Assembly: GCA_964424105.1 (NCBI GenBank)
Contig: CAYRHJ010000014.1
Span: 1-64,000, forward strand
Source: CAYRHJ01 sp964424105
Lineage (GTDB): Bacteria > Planctomycetota > Phycisphaerae > UBA1845
DNA: 64,000 nucleotides
Direction of reading: 5' to 3'
In this document: positions 49,930 through 58,271 of the stretch, piece by piece
Position numbering within the stretch: position 1 is the stretch's first letter
Layout: each line of letters begins with the position of its first letter
Made by a program: the position numbers and the translations under genes
The notes under the pieces: generated by a model
Told to the model about the DNA's origin: nothing
Seen by the model: only the letters and a program-made list of their open reading frames with translations
The model's database searches: none

Positions 49930-50604
49930 CTACGCCAGCCACCTTTCCCGAACCAATACGAAAGCTTCAGCCGCCGCCCAGCCCACCGTGCTGCCACGCC
50001 ACTGAGCCAACGACTCGATCGCTTCAATCGAACGGGCATCGGGGGCCGGTCGAACCTGGGATGCGTAGCAATTCATCGCCTGAACCTTGACCGAAAGGTG
50101 GTCGTCGATTTTGACATAAACCTGCGGATCAAACGCCCGCTCCAGCCCCGCCGCCGTCCAATGCGTCTCGGAAACGGTCTCATAACACATCACGCGTTGC
50201 ACGTACGAGCGCCGGCCCGTCGGGCGCAATGCCACCTGACACGCCTCCCACACCTGCCGATGGTCTTCATGCCGATCCAGCGGAAACGGCAAGAACACCC
50301 ACCGCGGTTCCACCTGATCCAGCACGGTACCAAAAACGTCGTGTAGTTCATGCCGCGGCATTTCATTCAGACGCGTCACCGGCAAGTCCATGAACTCCAG
50401 CTTGTGGACGCCCAATATCTCCGCCGCCGCACGGGCCTCCGCCCGCACCTGCTGAACTTGTTCATCGGGAAACAACGGCGCCCATCCACGCGTCACGATC
50501 GCCACCGTCACGCGGTGTCCCTCCGACGACAAACGATGAATCGTTCCACCCGGGCCAAACACTTCATCATCGGGATGCGGAGCTACCACCAGAACCTGCA
50601 TCAA
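49930..50604 (-). CDS. PIG-L (LmbE-like) N-acetyl sugar deacetylase
   Basis: 224 residues. The zinc motif 'LVVAPHPDDEVFGPGGTI' opens the protein and 'FLPFPLDRHEDHRQVWEA' supplies the distal His-Asp-His. Family members remove N-acetyl groups from GlcNAc-containing substrates (GlcNAc-PI, mycothiol precursors, bacillithiol, glycan repeat units). It is the last gene of a three-gene operon with a formyltransferase (13 bases upstream) and a sugar transferase, so a deacetylated then N-formylated sugar is a reasonable pathway guess. Confidence 0.93.
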   Translation of the reverse strand: MMQVLVVAPHPDDEVFGPGGTIHRLSSEGHRVTVAIVTRGWAPLFPDEQVQQVRAEARAAAEILGVHKLEFMDLPVTRLNEMPRHELHDVFGTVLDQVEPRWVFLPFPLDRHEDHRQVWEACQVALRPTGRRSYVQRVMCYETVSETHWTAAGLERAFDPQVYVKIDDHLSVKVQAMNCYASQVRPAPDARSIEAIESLAQWRGSTVGWAAAEAFVLVRERWLA

Positions 50605-50617
50605 TCCCTACCCTCCA

Positions 50618-51556
50618 TCATCCAGGCCCCGTTCTTGCGACTTCATTCGCGCTCAATCTCCGACCGACCATCATGGCCGGCGTTCCATCGTCGTCACATT
50701 GCAAATCCGTCATCCAGAAACCTCCGTCGCCCGTCCGGACCAACGTGCCCTTCTCCGCCTGCACCTGAATCACTTGGCCCGGGCTTGCATCGCCCAATGC
50801 TTCATCGGCAGTTGCGGGCCGCCCCCGCCAGACCACCACCTTGGATTCACCGAGATAGCAAAAAGCCCCCGCATAGGGTCGGCCAGCCGCCCGAACCAAT
50901 CGATAAACCTCGTCCGTCGATTTCGACCAATCGATACGCCCATCCGCCGGTGTCCGTTTCGGATAATACGTTGCCCGACGATCGTCCTGCGGTCTTCCTG
51001 CCAGTCGACCCGATCGAATGGCCGGCGCCAACTCAGCGATCACGTCGGCCAACACCTCGTTGGTCCGCCGAATCAAATCTTCCGAATAATCATCAGGACC
51101 AACCGGAACCTCGCGCTGGGCGATCAGCGCCCCCGCGTCCGGCTGATCCGTCAAGTAAAACAGTGACACCGCCGCCCGTGCTCCCGACAGGATTGTCCAC
51201 GCCACCGGGGCCCGTCCCCGTCCCTCGGGCAACATCGTCGGATGAAACCCCACCGCCCCTTCACGCGCCGTTTCAATCAGACCTTCCGGCACCATCTGCG
51301 AAAGACCGATCACCCACAACATGTCCGCGGAATGCGCCCGCAAGAATTCTGCGACACCCGGATCCGCGACCCGAGCAAACGAGTGAAAGGGCACGCCGCC
51401 GCGCTCGGACACGTCGCGCAGCGAATGAAAATCACTCACACGTTCCGCGTGCGACTCGTTCAGACCCAGTACACACTTGACATCGATCCCCGACCGGAGC
51501 AGCGCTTCCAACGCCGCCCGACTCGAACTCACGCTCCCCATGAACGCCACGTTCAC
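50618..51556 (-). CDS. N-formyltransferase (sugar or Fmt/ArnA-like)
   Basis: 312 residues. The formyltransferase core reads 'MNVAFMGSVSSSRAALEALL', 'DMLWVIGLSQMVPEGLIE', 'GAVGFHPTMLPEGRGRAPVA' (catalytic His and the loop after it) and 'LTDQPDAGALIAQREV' (catalytic Asp). The position normally held by Asn before HP is Gly-Phe here, which is atypical. A C-terminal Fmt-like domain follows ('RIDWSKSTDEVYRLVRAAGR'). Neighbours argue for a 10-formyl-THF-dependent sugar N-formyltransferase rather than fMet-tRNA formation. Its ATG overlaps the sugar transferase stop by 4 bases. Confidence 0.8.
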   Translation of the reverse strand: MNVAFMGSVSSSRAALEALLRSGIDVKCVLGLNESHAERVSDFHSLRDVSERGGVPFHSFARVADPGVAEFLRAHSADMLWVIGLSQMVPEGLIETAREGAVGFHPTMLPEGRGRAPVAWTILSGARAAVSLFYLTDQPDAGALIAQREVPVGPDDYSEDLIRRTNEVLADVIAELAPAIRSGRLAGRPQDDRRATYYPKRTPADGRIDWSKSTDEVYRLVRAAGRPYAGAFCYLGESKVVVWRGRPATADEALGDASPGQVIQVQAEKGTLVRTGDGGFWMTDLQCDDDGTPAMMVGRRLSANEVARTGPG

Positions 51557-52272
51557 TTCGCTACCTCGGATCCTGTCATCAAACTCATTTCGCGACGCGC
51601 GTAGCGGCTTGATTCAAATGGCCTTGCGAACCGCCGCTCGCCCAACAACACCACCGCCACGGTCTTGCATAGAATGCCCAAATCCATCCAAAACCCGCCA
51701 TGACGAACGTAATGGACGTCATACCGGATCCGCTCCGCCCAGGGAATCGACGTATTCCCGTTGACCTGCGCCAAGCCCGTCAAACCCGGACGCACCCGCA
51801 ATCGCTCCCTCGCAAACACATCATACCCATCCGTCTGTTCAGGCAACGTCGGACGCGGGCCTATCAGCGACATCTCACCACGCAACACGTTGATCAATTG
51901 CGGAACCTCGTCGATCCGAAATCGACGCAGCGCCTTGCCCACCCACGTCACCTCCGCATGCCCCGATCCGACGATCTCGTCCGGGTCAGGCCGGCGACCC
52001 GCGGTCATCGTGCGAAACTTCAATGCCCGAAACCGCCGCCCGTCCTGACCCGTGCGCTCTTGCACGAACCATACGGGGCCACCGTCGAATAATTTGACCG
52101 CCAACGCCGCAGCCAACGCAATCGGCAACAGCAATATCAACGCCGCCGCCCCCACCGTCATATCAAACACCCGCTTCGGACCTCGCAACCACCGCCGCGT
52201 TCGCACGACACCGCCCGGTGACGCTGTACTCGTTTCCGCATTCATTGTCCGGCCAACGTCAGATGGGGTCAT
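51553..52272 (-). CDS. Polyprenyl-phosphate sugar-1-phosphate transferase (initiating)
   Basis: 239 residues. Bacterial sugar transferase family: one membrane helix ('VGAAALILLLPIALAAALAV') followed by 'PVWFVQERTGQDGRRFRALK', 'FRTMTAG', 'LRRFRIDEVPQLINVLRGEM', 'SLIGPRPTLPEQ' and 'VRPGLTGLAQVNG'. It transfers a sugar-1-phosphate to undecaprenyl phosphate to begin a repeat unit (WcaJ/PglC type, short form). The first gene of the operon with the formyltransferase and PIG-L. The start at 52272 is chosen; an internal ATG at 52245 is possible. A terminator-like hairpin lies upstream, isolating the operon from the M6 gene. Confidence 0.93.
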   Translation of the reverse strand: MTPSDVGRTMNAETSTASPGGVVRTRRWLRGPKRVFDMTVGAAALILLLPIALAAALAVKLFDGGPVWFVQERTGQDGRRFRALKFRTMTAGRRPDPDEIVGSGHAEVTWVGKALRRFRIDEVPQLINVLRGEMSLIGPRPTLPEQTDGYDVFARERLRVRPGLTGLAQVNGNTSIPWAERIRYDVHYVRHGGFWMDLGILCKTVAVVLLGERRFARPFESSRYARREMSLMTGSEVAK

Positions 52273-52337
52273 CACGCCTATTGTCGGCCCACAACGCCGA
52301 CCATGCCAGTCCAATCACCCGAACCGTCCGTCAACGC

Positions 52338-52369
52338 AAAAAGGGCGGGCCGCCTCGCAGCGCCCGCCC
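52338..52369 (-). terminator. Rho-independent terminator for the M6 peptidase gene
   Basis: On the minus strand GGGCGGGC pairs with GCCCGCCC (8-bp GC-only stem, 11-nt loop), followed by TTTTT. It is 62 bases downstream of the 1880-residue gene's stop and ahead of the sugar-transferase start, in the right orientation. Confidence 0.8.
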
Positions 52370-52431
52370 GTCGTGAATCCGCTTCAGTACGTATCGTGGC
52401 AGTCAAACCTCCCGGCCCCGGCCCGAAATGA

Positions 52432-55400
52432 TCAACTCCGCCGCCGACGCATCGACACCAGGCCCAACATCATCAAGGGCAGTTGAATCATGCCCATGGC
52501 GCCGCAAGGAGCAGCCCCAGCCCCGCCACACGCCGGTGTGGGTTGCGGGGCGGGTGGATCACCGTCCCCGTCGGTGTCTGTCCCGCTACAGGCGTTGAGC
52601 AGCTCGTCGCAATCCTCGTCGTCGGCACAAGGCGATTCGCCGGCCAAACATTCACCGCTGGCCACGTCGCACGTCTCGACACCGTTGCAGAACTGCGAAT
52701 CGCTGCAATCACCATCAACGGCGCAGGAGCCGCACAGATCGGCAAACTCGTTGCAAACCTCGTCCACGCCGCACGGCGAAACGCCCGCCACGCACGCCCG
52801 ATCAGAATTGCACGCCTCCGCGCCGTTGCAGAAAAGCCCGTCATCGCAATCGGCGTTCGTGTCGCAGAATTCGGGTATCGTAGACGGACCATCGGATGAT
52901 TGACCCACCGAGAAGATGCTCAATCGATCGCGCACCGCCCAATACGTCACCGAGCCGACGTTGATGGTGTAACCGTAATCACCGATGTTCGTCGTGGGCT
53001 CCGATTCACCCAGGAAGTTCTCGCCGGCCCGCTCCCACGTCTGCGGGTTCGACCGCTCGTTTAACACGTGCAGGTCCAGCCCCGACGGCTCGATGCCCAA
53101 CGCGTCGATGACCGATCGCAAGATGGTCAACTCGATCAGCGTCAAGAACCGCCCATTGCTCATCGTCGTGAAAACGTTGGCCGTCATTCCCAGGGCCAAC
53201 TCGCCATTGAATCCTTCATAGGTCGTTGCCCCGCTCAATCCCGGCGCTCCGACGTTCGGGAACAACTGCACGCTGACGTCGCTGCCGGTCGTCCCTTGGG
53301 TCACCTGCACCAACAACTCCGCAGACCCATCGTCCGTGGATTCCGACACCATCACGGTACCGTCCGCACCGACCTTGCCCGTCTTGGGCCCGTCGCTGCC
53401 GTTGTCATTCGCATTGTCATTGGCGTTCGTGTTGCCATTACTGTTCCCATTGGCATTTCCGTTGGCATTTCCGTTGCCATTTCCGTTGCCATTTCCGTTG
53501 CCATTGGTATTGCCGTTCGTATTACCATTGGTATTACCGTTGGTGTTGCCATTCCCACCGCCACCGCCGCCACCGCCCCCGCCGGTGTCGGGATCGCACG
53601 CGTCACCCACACCGTCGTTATCCGAGTCCGTCTGCGCTGGATTGGAAATGTTCGGACAGTTGTCACACGCGCTGCCCAACCCGTCTCCGTCCGGATCGGT
53701 CTGCGTCGGGTTCGCGATCTTCAGGCAGTTGTCACAGGCGTCACCCACACCATCGTTGTCCTGATCGCACTGCTCACCGATGCCTTCACCGGGGTCAAGC
53801 GTGTCGCCGTCCCCATTACAGTCCCTCGCCACCGTGTTGGCTGGGTTGGAAACGGTCCGGCAGTTGTCCTGCGAATCACTGACCCCGTCACCGTCGGTGT
53901 CAGTGCCGATGACCAGCTTAACCGTGGTTTCGCCGCTGACGTTGGAGAAAGGATTCGTCGCCTTCAGTGTGACGGTCACGCCGTTGACGAATTCGTCGTT
54001 GTAAGTCTTCGTGACGGACACGCAGCGGTTGGCCAGGTCGCAAGTGTCCATCGTGCCGTCCCCGAAATTCCAATCATAGAACAATGTTGCATTGGGACTA
54101 CCGTCCTCATCCAGCGATTCCGAAGCGTCGAATTTCACACGTAAGGGAACGCCTCGTTGAGGATTGGTCGCGTCGTCCGGGAAGGACATGCGAATCACCG
54201 GGAAGGTCTTCAAGACCGCGTTGCCACCCTGTATCTGCACCGGCTTGCTGTAGGCGGTGAACCCCGTCGTAATGAAGGAGAAACTGTCCGCATGACCGCT
54301 ATCGAACGCGCCCGAGGTGAAGCTGTGCACGCGATACTTCACGCCGCCCGCACCGCCCGAGTCTCCCGGGTCGCTTTGCAACATAAGCGTCGTCGCATTG
54401 GGAACAGACGCGATCCTGTGAAATTTCCATACCCCGTTGTGTTGGATGCGAACGAGATCATTGGGACCGAAGTTGGAAGCAACGAAGTTCGCGAACGGAT
54501 CAGTCAGCTTGAACGAGCCGGCGGCATTGGACACATTGATGCCGGCAGTATCGCCGTTGATGCCCGCCCACTCCACGACGATCTTGATCTCGCCGTTGTT
54601 GGCGGTGAACGGGATTTCCGAAGTGGCTGTACCCTGTGGTCCGGACAGCGATCCGATGACCGACCATTTCTCCGCGCCCGGTGTTGCGTCATCGATGCAG
54701 GTCACCGTCCAAACCTCGAATTTCGGTTCGTCCACCGTGACGAGATTGTCAAAGCCGAATTCATCCGCTATGCGACCTCGCCCGCGGTTTCGCACGTGCG
54801 CTCGCGGCGTCGAGAAGGCGGGCTCCGTGCCGTCCGCCCCAACTCCGGGAATCAGGCGGGCATAAAAGAAAAAGGTTCCGTCACCCGGCAGCGACGCGAT
54901 CGAGACGTTCTTGGTGCTGACCACCACGCCGGGGGTCTTCGACGACACGCCCGGTATCCGTGTGCCGTTGTATCCCTCGTCATCCGTATCGAAGAAAAAC
55001 TCGATCGTCGTGCCGCCGAATTGATCGCTGGCCTCGTATTGCAGAACGTAATTCCCGCCGATCACAGTCCCGCCGGGCGGAGTCAGAAACTTCAACGTGG
55101 GAACCAGGCGAGGCTCCCAGAAAAACGTGACGATGGACCGATCCGCCAACGTGACGATGTCGGTAATTGACAATCCGCTGCGTACTTGTCCCCACCATCG
55201 GGAACTCGGCAACGTGTTGTCGTTCCACGTCGTGCGATTCGCCGTGCCCGGGAACGGATCGCCGGCATCGCCGAAACTCTCCCCGTTGGCCATCTGGTTC
55301 AAACCGTCGGCCTCAACAATGTTCAACGCAAATCGCGTTCCGTTTCGATTCTGTTGGGGCACCGCTTCCGGGTTGTTGCCCAGGTCGGTATGCATGATCA

Positions 55401-58074
55401 TCAATCCGTCGCCCGGCAAAACCTTGCTGAAATTGACCTTGGGCACCGGCGGCGTGACGCGCGTCAGTCGCCAGAAGTAATACCGTTCGCCCGCATCATC
55501 CGGATTCTGAAAGTAATAAACCGAAGAAATGGGGTCGAACGCATAGTCCGTAAAGACCACCTCGGTTTCCTGTAGCGGCTGAAGCACCGACGTAAGATCC
55601 GTCGTATCAATCCAGGGGTCATGCGTTTCGAAGCGGCCGCTCCCCCTGCCCGTTTCCTTCAAAACCGGCGAGGGGTGCACAAATGCGCCCGACATGATAT
55701 CCCAAATGCCCACCGGGAAGTTTTCAAAGACGTCGATATACACGTCATAGTCGTACAGGTCTGGATAGCCCTCCCACACGTGCAAATATTCGTGGGCCAT
55801 CAGTTCCTTCTCAAATCCGCCGCTCGTAAACCCTGATTCGCCCGTAGCCCCGACGGAAGTCACAAAATCGGAAAACACCAGCGGAGACAACGGATTACCC
55901 GTCTGCTCCACGATATTGATCGGAAGATCCATCGCCGGGGCCGGAAGCTGAAACAACCCTCGACCGCCCGCCGCCAGACCATCCGGATACAAGCCGCCCA
56001 CCAACAAGACCGATCCAAAAACATAATTGGTCCCGCCGTACGGCTGAACGACGTCGTCCCAGTCGACGATCGGGTCGTTGGCCTCCACCACGTCCTCGGT
56101 CAGGCGGCGGCGATTAAACGGGTAAACACTGCCCGGCCCGCCGTCGTTGGGCGTATTGAAGTAGGCGTCATAGGCGTAGTTTTCCGTGTTGGGGGCGCGG
56201 ACCTCGCCCAGGTCCAGCAGGCCGTCCAGGTTGTAATCACGCGGTAGCACAGCCGGAGCCGATGTGCAGGAATTCGTGGCGTAGCAAGCGTCGCCCGCGG
56301 GCTCTTCAAACGTGTCCTGACCATCCTTGGCCCACGTCATGAATTCCAGATTCAGGAGATTGCCGCCGTCGTATCCACCCGTGCCGTGTATACTGCTCTC
56401 CAACGGACCAGCCGGCGGAATGATACCGTCGGGACCCGATGATCCGGAGTTCTGCGGATCGTGAGTGCCAATGTCCTGACCCCACGGATCGTCATTCTTG
56501 GTGGACGTAACCTCGCCGGGCCGACCATCACCCCCGTAATCGATGCCCGACGCGCTCCGCGCATGATAAATCGAGGAAGGCAAATCACGATACTCGGCGA
56601 ATCCATCGTAGACGCCGCTGACAGCGGGGTTTGGCAACACCGTCAGCGTAGTGCCCGCACCCGAATTCTCGGCAACCACCACGCCGTCGCCCGGATTTGC
56701 GGGGTCGACATGAGGACCCGCACACGCGGCGACTTCCGCTGGATCTTCCGGCAGGCATTCTTCTCCGGTACGGGCGTTGGTGCCCCCGACGTTAGGCTCA
56801 AAAGGGAGCTGCCGCAGTATGTTGTCCGGCGGCACGTCTTCCGTCGTCAACACAGGATTGACGGGATCAAAGGGGCGCAAATCCGGTATGCCGTCAAAGA
56901 ACGGCCAAGTCGGCGGTTCCGGCGCTGGGGGCGGATTATTCAATCCCACTTCAGCGTGCATATCCGCCCAATACGCTTCCCACCAAACGGAGTACAGAAA
57001 CGGCTGCGGCGTCGACTTGCCGACGATGTAAAAATTCCCAGCGATCTGCTGCTGAAGCTTGGAGTTGCCGCGCTCAATCCATCGGTCAGGCCCATCATAG
57101 ATCCCGTTTCCACAGCGGGCGATCAACGCCTCGGCGTCGCCCGGATAGTTGCGGCGAATATACTGTTCCGCCCAGAGCGCGCTGCCGAAAAAGTTCGGAT
57201 CCTCCGGATCGGCGGTTTGATTCGGGTTCTTGCCGCTGGGGTCCAACCGCATCCATTGGTCCTCGGGCAAAATGCCCAAGGGATTGTAAATGCGCAGAAA
57301 ATCTTCGAAGGGTTCCGGAAAGTCCCATTCACCGTCCCGGTCGTTGAACGCCTCGGTGTCCGCGAACTCGCATACCTCGTTCGCCTGAATGATGTTGTCA
57401 TGGTCGCATCCGTCGGGTGTCAGATCGTTCGTTGCCCCGAACCCGTCCATGGTCCCTTCCAACAACGCGTCGTAGCGACCGTTGTCATTGAGGTCCCGGA
57501 ATCGCTCGCCGGGCGTCCAAACTCCGTCAATCAGCCCTTCCGTACGAACGATGGCTGTGCTTGACGGGTTGTTCGGAGTTCCCGTGCCCTGAATCGAGCC
57601 GTTGTAGTCGATCAGGAACATCTGTTCACTTTCGATGAAATCCTCACCGAAATTCGCGTCAAACAGGTTGTTGTTGTTCAGATCAGTGAATGGCAGACGG
57701 AGGTTATCTCCAATCCCGCCCGAAACCGGTCCTTCATGCCCATCGGGTAAAACTCGCCAGGGAATCTCGACCCAGTCAAACACATCGCCGCTGACGTTCA
57801 CCTTGCCGTACGAAATTTCCTGCCAATACTCCCGAAATGAGTCGATGTTCGGATTTTGACCGTCATCAAAGTAGTGCTGAAAAATCAAGGCGCGGTTTGG
57901 CCGCGGCGCATTGGGATTAGGCGACGATTTTCGCGGAAGAGCCAACAGAATGGCGAATCGCCTTTCGTCGGCCAGCGCCGCCGGCAGCAGGCAGGCAGAT
58001 ACCAACCCCAACGCGGTCAAAAAACAGAGAAACCTGATTCGTTTATCACGCGATTTATTCCAGCAATATTTCAT
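52432..58074 (-). CDS. Giant secreted M6-type metallopeptidase with Cys-box/Arg C-terminal sorting tail
   Basis: 1880 residues. A signal peptide (about 1-35, ending PAALA) precedes an M6/immune-inhibitor-A-like peptidase with HEYLH at 761-765 and 'EGYPDLYDYD' just after it. A jelly-roll or Ig-like part and a PKD domain with 'LFYDWNFGDGTMDTC' (about 1340) follow, then thrombospondin type-3 calcium repeats ('DTDGDGVSDSQDNC', about 1390-1495). Next comes a long Gly/Asn/Thr spacer (about 1500-1560), Cys-rich 'DDGLFCNGAEAC'-type units, and a final Cys, hydrophobic segment and Arg cluster (ACGGAGAAPCG ... SMRRRRS). The end resembles MYXO-CTERM-like anchors. Probably processed and displayed on the cell surface. 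It ends at a strong terminator. Confidence 0.85.
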   Translation of the reverse strand: MKYCWNKSRDKRIRFLCFLTALGLVSACLLPAALADERRFAILLALPRKSSPNPNAPRPNRALIFQHYFDDGQNPNIDSFREYWQEISYGKVNVSGDVFDWVEIPWRVLPDGHEGPVSGGIGDNLRLPFTDLNNNNLFDANFGEDFIESEQMFLIDYNGSIQGTGTPNNPSSTAIVRTEGLIDGVWTPGERFRDLNDNGRYDALLEGTMDGFGATNDLTPDGCDHDNIIQANEVCEFADTEAFNDRDGEWDFPEPFEDFLRIYNPLGILPEDQWMRLDPSGKNPNQTADPEDPNFFGSALWAEQYIRRNYPGDAEALIARCGNGIYDGPDRWIERGNSKLQQQIAGNFYIVGKSTPQPFLYSVWWEAYWADMHAEVGLNNPPPAPEPPTWPFFDGIPDLRPFDPVNPVLTTEDVPPDNILRQLPFEPNVGGTNARTGEECLPEDPAEVAACAGPHVDPANPGDGVVVAENSGAGTTLTVLPNPAVSGVYDGFAEYRDLPSSIYHARSASGIDYGGDGRPGEVTSTKNDDPWGQDIGTHDPQNSGSSGPDGIIPPAGPLESSIHGTGGYDGGNLLNLEFMTWAKDGQDTFEEPAGDACYATNSCTSAPAVLPRDYNLDGLLDLGEVRAPNTENYAYDAYFNTPNDGGPGSVYPFNRRRLTEDVVEANDPIVDWDDVVQPYGGTNYVFGSVLLVGGLYPDGLAAGGRGLFQLPAPAMDLPINIVEQTGNPLSPLVFSDFVTSVGATGESGFTSGGFEKELMAHEYLHVWEGYPDLYDYDVYIDVFENFPVGIWDIMSGAFVHPSPVLKETGRGSGRFETHDPWIDTTDLTSVLQPLQETEVVFTDYAFDPISSVYYFQNPDDAGERYYFWRLTRVTPPVPKVNFSKVLPGDGLMIMHTDLGNNPEAVPQQNRNGTRFALNIVEADGLNQMANGESFGDAGDPFPGTANRTTWNDNTLPSSRWWGQVRSGLSITDIVTLADRSIVTFFWEPRLVPTLKFLTPPGGTVIGGNYVLQYEASDQFGGTTIEFFFDTDDEGYNGTRIPGVSSKTPGVVVSTKNVSIASLPGDGTFFFYARLIPGVGADGTEPAFSTPRAHVRNRGRGRIADEFGFDNLVTVDEPKFEVWTVTCIDDATPGAEKWSVIGSLSGPQGTATSEIPFTANNGEIKIVVEWAGINGDTAGINVSNAAGSFKLTDPFANFVASNFGPNDLVRIQHNGVWKFHRIASVPNATTLMLQSDPGDSGGAGGVKYRVHSFTSGAFDSGHADSFSFITTGFTAYSKPVQIQGGNAVLKTFPVIRMSFPDDATNPQRGVPLRVKFDASESLDEDGSPNATLFYDWNFGDGTMDTCDLANRCVSVTKTYNDEFVNGVTVTLKATNPFSNVSGETTVKLVIGTDTDGDGVSDSQDNCRTVSNPANTVARDCNGDGDTLDPGEGIGEQCDQDNDGVGDACDNCLKIANPTQTDPDGDGLGSACDNCPNISNPAQTDSDNDGVGDACDPDTGGGGGGGGGGNGNTNGNTNGNTNGNTNGNGNGNGNGNGNANGNANGNSNGNTNANDNANDNGSDGPKTGKVGADGTVMVSESTDDGSAELLVQVTQGTTGSDVSVQLFPNVGAPGLSGATTYEGFNGELALGMTANVFTTMSNGRFLTLIELTILRSVIDALGIEPSGLDLHVLNERSNPQTWERAGENFLGESEPTTNIGDYGYTINVGSVTYWAVRDRLSIFSVGQSSDGPSTIPEFCDTNADCDDGLFCNGAEACNSDRACVAGVSPCGVDEVCNEFADLCGSCAVDGDCSDSQFCNGVETCDVASGECLAGESPCADDEDCDELLNACSGTDTDGDGDPPAPQPTPACGGAGAAPCGAMGMIQLPLMMLGLVSMRRRRS

Positions 58075-58271
58075 TGAAGATCACCTTCCCAGGCTATAAC
58101 GGTGGCCTGCGCTTATCCGAGCGCGCTCGTACAGCGATCCAGCCGCCCGCCGCCATTATGGTCAACCAGCCAAGCTGTCCAGTCAATTCCGCCGGGCAGC
58201 CTTTGGACCCCGGCGGGGCGAATTCCAACTCTCGTTCCCTGGGTCGGGGAAATCAACGTCACACAACACCA

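Noticed and set aside
53068..54144. 358-residue plus-strand frame opposite the M6 peptidase
   Set aside because: Its Val/Ile/Gly dipeptide runs are the complement of the Asn/Gly/Thr spacer; no start signal.
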